Source: an uncultured Alistipes sp.
GTDB lineage: Bacteria; Bacteroidota; Bacteroidia; Bacteroidales; Rikenellaceae
Assembly (NCBI GenBank): GCA_947367255.1
Contig: CANBCZ010000004.1
Span: forward strand, 52,945 to 116,944
Length of the DNA: 64,000 nucleotides
Direction of reading: 5' to 3'
Made by a program: the position numbers and the translations under genes. Every line of letters begins with the position of its first letter. Positions within the stretch are counted from its first letter, which is position 1. A model generated the notes under the pieces. The model had not been told where the DNA came from, did no database searches, and worked only from the letters and a program-made list of their open reading frames with translations. Below, piece by piece: positions 21,272-29,148 of this stretch.

Positions 21272-21343
21272 AATTGTTTACGGGAAAAATTGCAATTCTT
21301 GCACCAAATTATTACCTTTGTATAAGAATATATTTTTTGAGTT

Positions 21344-22654
21344 ATGGCTGTATTCAAAGTTGAAGGTGGTCGCCGTCTTTCGGGCGAGATTACACCGCAA
21401 GGAGCTAAAAATGAGGCACTACAGATTCTCTGCGCAACACTGCTGACAAAGGAGGAGGTGGTAGTGGAGAATATACCTCAGATTATTGATATACTGCAAC
21501 TTATCGACCTGCTGTCGGCAATGGGTGTGGAGGTAAAACGCCTCTCGGAGGATTGTTATTCGTTCCGTGCTGCCGATGTAAATCTCGACTATGTCAAAAG
21601 TGATGACTACCTGCGTCGTTGCTCTCGACTGCGTGGCTCGGTGATGATCCTCGGACCTATGCTCGGTCGTTTCGGTGTGGGTTATATGCCAAAACCGGGT
21701 GGCGATAAGATTGGTCGCCGTCGTCTGGATACCCACTTCCTTGGCTTCCAGAAGCTCGGTGCAGAGTTTGACTACGACGGAGCTGAGAGCCTCTTTGCTG
21801 TTCGAGCAAAGGAGCTGAAGGGTTGCTATATGCTTCTCGACGAGGCTTCGGTTACAGGTACGGCAAATATCATTATGGCGGCGGTGCTTGCCAAGGGTAA
21901 GACCACAATCTACAACGCAGCCTGCGAGCCATATATTCAGCAACTATGCCGTATGCTCTGCCGTATGGGTGCCAAGATTCACGGCATAGGCTCCAATCTG
22001 CTTGAGATTGAGGGCGTGGAGAGCCTCGGTGGAACAACTCACCGTATGCTGCCCGATATGATTGAGGTCGGCTCATTTATCGGTATGGCGGCAATGAATC
22101 GCTCGGAGATAACTATCAAAAATGTATCCTACGACCAGCTCGGCATTATCCCCGCACAGTTTGCACGCCTCGGAATTGCTATGGAGCGTCGTGGTGACGA
22201 TATATTCATTCCACAGCAGGACCACTACTGCGTAGAGAGCTTTATCGACGGCTCGATTATGTCATTTGCCGATGCTCCGTGGCCGGGACTTACCCCTGAC
22301 CTGCTCTCGGTATTCCTCGTTGTGGCAACACAGGCAAAGGGTACAACCCTTATTCACCAGAAGATGTTCGAGTCACGCCTCTTCTTCGTTGATAAACTGA
22401 TAGATATGGGTGCCCAGATAGTCCTCTGTGACCCTCACCGCGCCGTAGTTATCGGTCACGACCACAATGTTCAGCTGCGCGCTGCGCGTATGTCATCCCC
22501 TGATATTCGTGCCGGAGTATCTCTCCTCATCGCCGCTATGAGCGCCGATGGCGTGAGCACCATCCAGAATATCGAGCAGATCGATCGCGGTTATCGAGAT
22601 ATTGAGGGTAGGTTGAATGCGATTGGCGCCAACATCATCCGCACCGAAGAGTAG
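21344..22654 (+). CDS. murA: UDP-N-acetylglucosamine 1-carboxyvinyltransferase
   Basis: EPSP-synthase fold; GGRRLSGEITPQGAKNEALQILCATLL, RLRGSVMILGPMLGRFG. Confidence 0.97.
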   Translation: MAVFKVEGGRRLSGEITPQGAKNEALQILCATLLTKEEVVVENIPQIIDILQLIDLLSAMGVEVKRLSEDCYSFRAADVNLDYVKSDDYLRRCSRLRGSVMILGPMLGRFGVGYMPKPGGDKIGRRRLDTHFLGFQKLGAEFDYDGAESLFAVRAKELKGCYMLLDEASVTGTANIIMAAVLAKGKTTIYNAACEPYIQQLCRMLCRMGAKIHGIGSNLLEIEGVESLGGTTHRMLPDMIEVGSFIGMAAMNRSEITIKNVSYDQLGIIPAQFARLGIAMERRGDDIFIPQQDHYCVESFIDGSIMSFADAPWPGLTPDLLSVFLVVATQAKGTTLIHQKMFESRLFFVDKLIDMGAQIVLCDPHRAVVIGHDHNVQLRAARMSSPDIRAGVSLLIAAMSADGVSTIQNIEQIDRGYRDIEGRLNAIGANIIRTEE

Positions 22655-22778
22655 TTTTATCGTGATAACGCGGCATTAGCTGCACATCCCTTAAATCCCC
22701 GAATGGGTAGTACGCTGAGTACAACCCATCCGGGGATTTTTCACGATGCACACCTACTGCCGCGTTCTGACGATAAAA
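22655..22778 (+). repeat. Family 1 nested-hairpin repeat, copy C
   Basis: TTTTATCGTGATAACGCGGCATTAGCTGCACATCCC...ATCCCCGAATGGGTAGTACGCTGAGTACAACCCATCCGGGGAT...CCGCGTTCTGACGATAAAA, immediately after murA TAG. Confidence 0.87.
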
Positions 22779-22784
22779 CGGATT

Positions 22785-22905
22785 AGTTGTGAAAATACGG
22801 CATTAGCCGCACATCCCTCATATCCCCGAATGGGACGTACATCGAGTACTACCCATCCGGGGATATTTCACGATATGCACCTACTACCGCATTTTGACGA
22901 CAAAA
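22785..22905 (+). repeat. Family 1 nested-hairpin repeat, copy D (tandem with C)
   Basis: TTGTGAAAATACGGCATTAGCCGCACATCCC...CCCCGAATGGGACGTACATCGAGTACTACCCATCCGGGG...CCGCATTTTGACGACAAAA. Confidence 0.85.
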
Positions 22906-22949
22906 CAGTGCATAGAGGTAGCGTGGTGCAGAACTCAGGTTTTGATTTT

Positions 22950-23072
22950 TTCGAGAATAACAGCTATCCGCAAGGATAGTAAAATAGAAAGAGCGGTAGT
23001 GTAAGCTTGCTTACAAACTACTGCTCTTGCTGTTTTTGGTATTGTCACAGACAACGTTATTCTCGCAACAGA
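22950..23072. repeat. Composite hairpin element
   Basis: Outer CGAGAATAAC/GTTATTCTCG; inner AGAGCGGTAGTgtAAGCTTGCTTacaaACTACTGCTCT and CTATCCgcaaGGATAG. Confidence 0.55.
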
Positions 23073-23173
23073 TACGAGCGAAACGGAGTTTCGCAGAAAG
23101 CTTTTTGCACGCCCTGCTTTTTCTCGAAAAAGCGGGCAGTACTATGCGGGCAGTACTGCGCAGTCATTCGGTG

Positions 23174-23779
23174 CTAAAGTGTGGAGAGGACCATTCTCTC
23201 CATAATTGTATAGCACTCGCTATTTGGATGTACGCCATCTTTAGAGAGGGCGGCGGGCAGAGCGCCGTTTTTAGTGGCGAGAGGGGTATAGAAGTCGATA
23301 AATGTGCGATGTTTATGGCTCGCAAAGCGTTTGATGCGGCGATTCATATTGCGGATAGGCTTGACGGGCTCAATCTCCTTGCGCCACGGGTAGCGGTCGG
23401 CAGGAAGGATTGTGCAGAGGATAACCTCGATATTCTTCTCTTCCGCCATCTTTGTCATAATCTTTATATTTTTCATTATCAGGCGGTTAGGAACATAACC
23501 CTTATTCTGTGCGATATCGTTTGTGCCGCCGCAGATAATAACTTTCTCGGGGTGGCGGGCGATGACATCCTTCTCGAAGCGTGCCACCATTTGTGCCGTT
23601 ACCTGACCGCTCTTGCCGCAGTTTACAAAGTTATTCTTTGTGAAAAACTCGGGGTGTCCGCCGTGCTTGGGGCTATCCCAGCTGTCGAAGATAGAGTCTC
23701 CCATAAATACAGCACGCGGCTGGGTGTAAGCTGCTGATATAGAGAGCAGTGCGAGAAGTGTTAATAGTAATCTTTTCAT
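23174..23779 (-). CDS. SGNH/GDSL hydrolase (lipase/esterase-like), secreted
   Basis: Start MKRLLLTLLALLSISAAYTQ; FMGDSIFDSW, GKSGQVTAQM, ICGGTNDIAQ, DGVHPN. Confidence 0.9.
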   Translation of the reverse strand: MKRLLLTLLALLSISAAYTQPRAVFMGDSIFDSWDSPKHGGHPEFFTKNNFVNCGKSGQVTAQMVARFEKDVIARHPEKVIICGGTNDIAQNKGYVPNRLIMKNIKIMTKMAEEKNIEVILCTILPADRYPWRKEIEPVKPIRNMNRRIKRFASHKHRTFIDFYTPLATKNGALPAALSKDGVHPNSECYTIMERMVLSTL

Positions 23780-25545
23780 AGCTGACCAAGTGTAATGGAA
23801 GAGGTGTTGAAGATCTGTACATCGGTTGCGATAAAGTCGGCGGCGGTGCAGTGCCAGAGCTCCACGAACTGCTGTGGTGAGCGCTCGGCAAGCGGATACC
23901 AACTACTTTGTACACAGACCATTATGCGGTGATTCTCCTTAAATGTATGTGCTATGCCCGGCAAGGTAAATGCCACCTCCGTAGCTCTATCTGGTATCAT
24001 TGGTGACGGCGTGCTGAACGAGTTGCGGTAGCGGGCACGCATAATATCGCCACGCACAAGCATCTGATACTGAGGTTTTTTCGCATCGTCATCAGGGAAG
24101 AGGTCGATAATGCGCACAACGAAATCGGCATCAGTAGTAGTGATTGCAACATCCAACTTTACGCTAATATCGCCGACAAATGAGGTATCCTCTGCAAGTG
24201 GCTCGGAGAGGTATGTGACAACATCTGCTCGGTCGGCAGTAAATCGCTGATCCTCAATCATATACTCGCGGCGGCGGTGAACTGTCTGACTATCGTACGG
24301 AACGGGATTTTTAGGGTCAGATGTATAGTTGCAGCAGCGTCGCTCTGTAGGCTTCTCGGCGGTAAGGGTGCCGTTATCGAGGTAGAATGTTCTGCTTGTC
24401 AGAGAGTCGCAGTTGCTTATCCAACTATTTGAGCCTGAGAGGAATATGGACTCATCAGGCATAGTCTCCAAACTGCCTTTACCGCGCAGATAGTACTCGA
24501 AAAATGGGAGTTCGAAGTGGTTGGTATAGTACTTGGTACCTGCCTGCTTGCCGAAGTTGAAGTCGCCGAGTTGTTCAGCATCTCTATTTCTCCACGCGCC
24601 GTGTGCCCAAGGTCCGACAACAAGTCTGCACTCGGTATCGGGCGACTGCTCCTTAATGGCGCGGTAGGTATTCCACGCGCCGAAGCAATCCTCGGCATCG
24701 AACACTCCGCCGACAACAAGCACAGCCGGCTCTATATTATATAGGTAGCGGCGAACATTGCGAGCCTGCCACCACTCGTCGTAGTCGGGGTGCTCGGACA
24801 TAGAGTCCCAGAAGCTCGATGGATGCATAATGGTGCGCAGAGAGTCGCGCGTAGCACTGAGGAAGAAGGCGTACTGGTCGGGAGAGTTGTCGTGCTGACG
24901 GGTCGGTAGCCACTCGGTAGTCGGGGTGTGGTTGGTGTGGCTCATCATCGGCATAAAGTTGAATGAGTCGGAGAGCATCATAACGCCGTTGTGGTGGACA
25001 TCGTCGCCCATAAACCAGTCTGTCACAGGGGCTTGCGGAGATACTGCCTTGACTGCCGGATGACCACACAGAGCGGCATACATAGCATAAAAACCCGGGT
25101 ATGAACAGCCGTAGAAGCCGACGCGACCATTATTGCCTTCAATATTGTTTACAAGCCACTCGACAGTGTCGTAGCTGTCAGTAATTTCGTTTATCGGCTC
25201 TGTCGCAGGGCGGATATTCTCATACTCGCCTTCGCTCATAAATCTGCCGCGAACATCCTGAAAGACAAGGATATAGCCTCGACGCACAAAACTCTGCATA
25301 AGGTAGTTGTTGGAGAGTTGTTTGTTGAACTCTTTACCATACGGGGCGCAAGAGTAGGGTGTTCGTTGCACCAAAATAGGGTGGTTTTTGCCCAGACGCG
25401 GTTTATATATTGTCGTATGCAGACGCACAGAGTCACGCATAGTGATTGTGGTCTCGATCTTCTCGTACTTAAACTCGAGGGGCGCAAAAAAGAGCGCAGC
25501 AGCGACAAGAGCCACTGCTGCGAAAATATAGAGTATACGTCTCAT
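23776..25545 (-). CDS. CocE/NonD family hydrolase (S15 X-Pro dipeptidyl-peptidase-like)
   Basis: TTIYKP...VLVFQDVRGRFMSEGEYENIRP; GRVGFYGCSYPGFYAMYAAL nucleophile; galactose-binding C-domain. Confidence 0.93.
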   Translation of the reverse strand: MRRILYIFAAVALVAAALFFAPLEFKYEKIETTITMRDSVRLHTTIYKPRLGKNHPILVQRTPYSCAPYGKEFNKQLSNNYLMQSFVRRGYILVFQDVRGRFMSEGEYENIRPATEPINEITDSYDTVEWLVNNIEGNNGRVGFYGCSYPGFYAMYAALCGHPAVKAVSPQAPVTDWFMGDDVHHNGVMMLSDSFNFMPMMSHTNHTPTTEWLPTRQHDNSPDQYAFFLSATRDSLRTIMHPSSFWDSMSEHPDYDEWWQARNVRRYLYNIEPAVLVVGGVFDAEDCFGAWNTYRAIKEQSPDTECRLVVGPWAHGAWRNRDAEQLGDFNFGKQAGTKYYTNHFELPFFEYYLRGKGSLETMPDESIFLSGSNSWISNCDSLTSRTFYLDNGTLTAEKPTERRCCNYTSDPKNPVPYDSQTVHRRREYMIEDQRFTADRADVVTYLSEPLAEDTSFVGDISVKLDVAITTTDADFVVRIIDLFPDDDAKKPQYQMLVRGDIMRARYRNSFSTPSPMIPDRATEVAFTLPGIAHTFKENHRIMVCVQSSWYPLAERSPQQFVELWHCTAADFIATDVQIFNTSSITLGQL

Positions 25546-25566
25546 AATCGATTGATTAGTACGCTG

Positions 25567-26553
25567 TTACAACCACTTCTTGTAGCGGAAGTAACCCATA
25601 GTAAGACCTGAGGCGAGAATCATCAGACCCAGTGCGAAGATGTAACCCATAGGGATATTCCAGCCGTTTGGCAGAGTCCAAATCCACTCGAGCTCAGGCA
25701 TAAACTTGAAGTTCATACCGTAGATACTTGCCACGAGTGTTGCCGGCAGGAAGACTACGGCAGCCACAGAGAAGATCTTTACCACCTCATTCTGCTCGAT
25801 GTTGATAAGACCGAGTGCCGCATCCTGAATATAGTCCAGACGCTGGAAGGTAAAGTCGGTATGGCTGATAAGTGAGCTTACATCCTTGATCATCAGCTGC
25901 AGACGCGGATAGATATCGTTCGGGAAGCGCTCCGAGCGGTGGATACCCGAGAGTACGCGCTGGCGGTCGAAGATATTCTCGCGCAGCACCATTGTACGCT
26001 CCTGCAGGGTGTTGATGCGGTGGATAACCTCCTTGTCGATGCTATCCTCGCGATTGATATCCTTACTCAGCGTAGATACCTGACGACCGACCATCTCGAC
26101 AAGGTCGGCATCGAAGTCGATACGCACCTCGAGAAGTGAGATGAGGATGTGGTAGCCGGTAGAGTAGTTGCGGTAGTTCATCTGCAGGCGCTTCTCCGCC
26201 TCGCGGAATGTCCGCATATCTGCCTGACGCACAGAGACAAGCACACCCTCGTTCGAGAGGATGAACGACACAGGCTCAACCTTGAACGAGTCGCCACCAA
26301 CGGGAACGAAGAAGTTGCTGTTTGAGATAATGGCATTCTCCGACTCGGAATATTTTGAGGTAGACTCAATCTCCTCGACCTGCTGACGGGTCTGGAGGCT
26401 GATCTCCATAAAGTTCTCCACAGCCTTCTGCTCCTTAATGGTCGGCTGCATCATATCAATCCAGAGGATATCGTCAAAACCCAAATCGTCGAACAGCTCT
26501 GTGTCGGCGTTTCGGATGATTTTGTTGTATTGCTTAAGGTAGATGGTAATCAA
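25567..26553 (-). CDS. corA: CorA family magnesium transporter
   Basis: C-terminal YGMNFKFMPELEW (GMN motif) followed by two TM helices. Confidence 0.94.
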   Translation of the reverse strand: MITIYLKQYNKIIRNADTELFDDLGFDDILWIDMMQPTIKEQKAVENFMEISLQTRQQVEEIESTSKYSESENAIISNSNFFVPVGGDSFKVEPVSFILSNEGVLVSVRQADMRTFREAEKRLQMNYRNYSTGYHILISLLEVRIDFDADLVEMVGRQVSTLSKDINREDSIDKEVIHRINTLQERTMVLRENIFDRQRVLSGIHRSERFPNDIYPRLQLMIKDVSSLISHTDFTFQRLDYIQDAALGLINIEQNEVVKIFSVAAVVFLPATLVASIYGMNFKFMPELEWIWTLPNGWNIPMGYIFALGLMILASGLTMGYFRYKKWL

Positions 26554-26630
26554 TTTAGTTCCTCCCTCTCTGTTTTTTGATTAGACTTCATATTCCAGAT
26601 TGGCTTGTGGTGCTACGGCACCTACCCCCT

Positions 26631-27398
26631 TCAGCCGGGATTGACCTTAGGCTCGATCTTCAGCCCAAAGTCCCAGAACTTTTTAAGCGCTTTATGTTTC
26701 TGAGTGTCAAAAAGATAGTCGATGTTGTTTGTCAGGTAGTCGTAGGCATAGTCACGACCGGCATAGTCGCTCTCGAGAATTGCCTCGTAGGTATGCTCGA
26801 CACCGAAAGTTAGTGCACGCTCCAGTGCGTCGTGCACATCGTATGAAAGACCCTTGCGTGCTACCCAAACGGCAAAGACAAATGGCAGGCGGGTCTGGGC
26901 AATCCACTCCTCGGCAAGGTCGTAGGTGTATTTGAAGCGACCCTCATACTCGAAGCACTTGTCGCCGATAATCAGGTAGGCATCGCCCTGCTTCGGACAC
27001 TCCATAACGGAGTAGTCGTCCATAGCGAGCCACTGCGGAGCAATCTTCCAACGATTCTTCGCAAGGTAGCCGCTCAGCTGTACAGAGGTGCGAGAGTGGG
27101 CATCGAGCCAGATGCGCTCGACCTGCTCGATAGGGGTGTTGCTGACGATAACAACAGTTCGTACAGCGCCTACAGCACCTATGCAGTAGTCGGTGATAAT
27201 CTCGGCATCTTTGAGTGTCGGAGCAACAGCGGCAGGAACAAGGGCAAGGTCTACTCTACCCTCGATGAAGTGTTGAACATTTTGAGATGGGGGTGCAAAG
27301 AGCAACTCGGCGCAAAGACAACCTTCGTGCCGAATACCATAGATGAATGGTATCGTATTGAGATACGATATTGCAGCTATTTTTACATTGATACCCAT
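26631..27398 (-). CDS. mqnA: Chorismate dehydratase MqnA (futalosine pathway)
   Basis: MGINVKIAAISYLNTIPFIYGI...DLALVPAAVAP...LIIGDKCFEYEGRF...YDLAEEWIAQTRLPFVFAVWVA; start chosen at MGINVKI rather than the longer ORF. Confidence 0.92.
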   Translation of the reverse strand: MGINVKIAAISYLNTIPFIYGIRHEGCLCAELLFAPPSQNVQHFIEGRVDLALVPAAVAPTLKDAEIITDYCIGAVGAVRTVVIVSNTPIEQVERIWLDAHSRTSVQLSGYLAKNRWKIAPQWLAMDDYSVMECPKQGDAYLIIGDKCFEYEGRFKYTYDLAEEWIAQTRLPFVFAVWVARKGLSYDVHDALERALTFGVEHTYEAILESDYAGRDYAYDYLTNNIDYLFDTQKHKALKKFWDFGLKIEPKVNPG

Positions 27399-27433
27399 CA
27401 CCATCCATAGTTGTTCACTATTAATTACACAAG

Positions 27434-27450
27434 ATGTACGCATTGTACAT
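27434..27450. promoter_or_regulatory. Palindrome over predicted mqnA transcription start
   Basis: ATGTAC-GCATT-GTACAT next to reverse-strand TAACTTTG -7 box (27453-27460). Confidence 0.45.
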
Positions 27451-27610
27451 TGCAAAGTTAATACTTTTTTGCTCACAGAGTATGCCCCTCGGGCTATTTT
27501 TTCAAAAAAAGTGCAATTTTTTTTCGCGGGCAGAGATATTTGTGACCCGATTTTTCTCGATTTTCTGAATGGGGATGGGGTTTGCCCACTTGACAAGGGG
27601 GCTTTTTGAG

Positions 27611-27668
27611 TTATATATTTGCACTGTCAGTCGACGGTTATTGACACTTTCTCGATAGTGTCGATAAC
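27611..27668 (+). promoter_or_regulatory. Promoter plus operator-like dyad for phage-derived cassette
   Basis: TATATTTG -7 box; GTTATTGACACT (27637-27648)-N8-AGTGTCGATAAC (27657-27668) inverted repeat with one mismatch. Confidence 0.55.
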
Positions 27669-27756
27669 TTTATTAACAATCGCAACATATTGTAAATCAC
27701 TGCAATATATAGATGTGTTGCGAGGAAATCAACAAAATTATAAACATACAACTACT

Positions 27757-28161
27757 ATGAACCGCAAAAAAATCATTTCGGCGGTGCAGGGGATTTGTGG
27801 CTCTATGGGCTACGAGTTTCGAGTCTCGGACTCGTCCGCACTATCTGCAAAGAGTATGGCGATGCCTGCAGCTGTACTCATTGAACCAAAATTCCACTCT
27901 ATCGAGGGTCGTAACCACGGCAGAATAACCTATCGGACAACCCTCTATCTCTTCGACAGCGGCTCCCGACTCTCGGCAGAGGAGAGGAGCAATCTGCTGG
28001 CACAGATGGAGAACGATATGTTGGATATATTTTCGCAACTATCTGAAAATAAGTCTGTTGCTGTGGTAGATAATCTGCAGATGGACCACTCGATGCACTC
28101 CGTACTCGGCAGGGGTGAGCTCGGGTTGAAGGCGACAGCCGAGGTAGAGATAATCTTTTAA
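27757..28161 (+). CDS. Phage-cassette small protein (possible tail/neck protein)
   Basis: MNRKKIISAVQGICGSMGYEF...; assigned by context in co-directional phage-like cluster. Confidence 0.55.
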   Translation: MNRKKIISAVQGICGSMGYEFRVSDSSALSAKSMAMPAAVLIEPKFHSIEGRNHGRITYRTTLYLFDSGSRLSAEERSNLLAQMENDMLDIFSQLSENKSVAVVDNLQMDHSMHSVLGRGELGLKATAEVEIIF

Positions 28162-28173
28162 TGGCGCAGAATT

Positions 28174-29148
28174 ATGGTACGAATTGTAAAACAACCGGAG
28201 AACTTTACCCCGATTGGCGAGGGGTTGATATTTGTTGTTCAGAGTGACGAGAGGTGCGACCTTGAGGTGACTATTATAAACACCCTGACAGGCGAGGAGG
28301 TGGGTCGAAAGCTTATCTATGACACTACCGAGGCGGTGGTAGACATCGCCCCATATATCGCCGGAATGAGTCCGCTTACAGTGCCAAAGCGACACTTTTC
28401 GGAGCTGCTTTCGGCACCCGCTGCCAGCTATATGATTGTGGTGCAGCGCGAGGGCGAGGTGGTGGAGTCTGAAGAGGTGTGGGTGAGCAACAACATTGTC
28501 AAAGAGGGCGTAGGTGTGGCATCCATTTTTGCGACAGAGGAGTGTCGTGAGATTGCCTATGGTGACGATGATGATCTGAAGATTAAGGCTCCGGAGGCGG
28601 GGTTGATCTCGGTAGAGGTGCTCTCCGATATTGGCGAGAGCTACAGCTATAGCATCAACTCTGAGAGCGGTCGAGCGATGTTTCACCTTGGAACGAGGAT
28701 GTTCGATGAGTCGGTAACGCGCATTGTAGTTGAGGTGTACTGCAATGAAGAGTTTCTGCAAAGTATTGATTACGAGATTGTTCCGCGAGGAGCGAACTCG
28801 ATGCGACTGATGTGGTTCTCGCCTATAGGAACGCTTGAGCACCATACATTTGCAGCGACCTTAAGTCGAACATTGGTATCAAAGCAGAGACAGAGATTTG
28901 TGGGCAGTAATGGCGAGGTGTGCAGCTCAATCTCCGCCGAGCAGACGACTATCGGCTCGAAGAGGTGTTCGGAGAGGCTCTTGGCAGCTCTGGCGACAAT
29001 TGTCACAGCCCCAAAGGTGTGGATAGAGCAGGCGGAGGAGTATGTTCCGGCAGCGGTACTTGACAGCGAGGCGGCAATATCGAGACTTGGCGAGGTGGGA
29101 CAACTGTCGGTGACATTAGAGCATAACAGAAAGGAGGTGACACTATGA
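28174..29148 (+). CDS. Phage-cassette structural-type protein, 324 aa
   Basis: Context; overlaps next ORF by 4 bp. Confidence 0.5.
   Translation: MVRIVKQPENFTPIGEGLIFVVQSDERCDLEVTIINTLTGEEVGRKLIYDTTEAVVDIAPYIAGMSPLTVPKRHFSELLSAPAASYMIVVQREGEVVESEEVWVSNNIVKEGVGVASIFATEECREIAYGDDDDLKIKAPEAGLISVEVLSDIGESYSYSINSESGRAMFHLGTRMFDESVTRIVVEVYCNEEFLQSIDYEIVPRGANSMRLMWFSPIGTLEHHTFAATLSRTLVSKQRQRFVGSNGEVCSSISAEQTTIGSKRCSERLLAALATIVTAPKVWIEQAEEYVPAAVLDSEAAISRLGEVGQLSVTLEHNRKEVTL

Noticed and set aside
26631-27596. Longer 321-aa version of mqnA
   Set aside because: The N-terminal extension is not MqnA-like and crosses the predicted promoter; ATG at 27398 fits better
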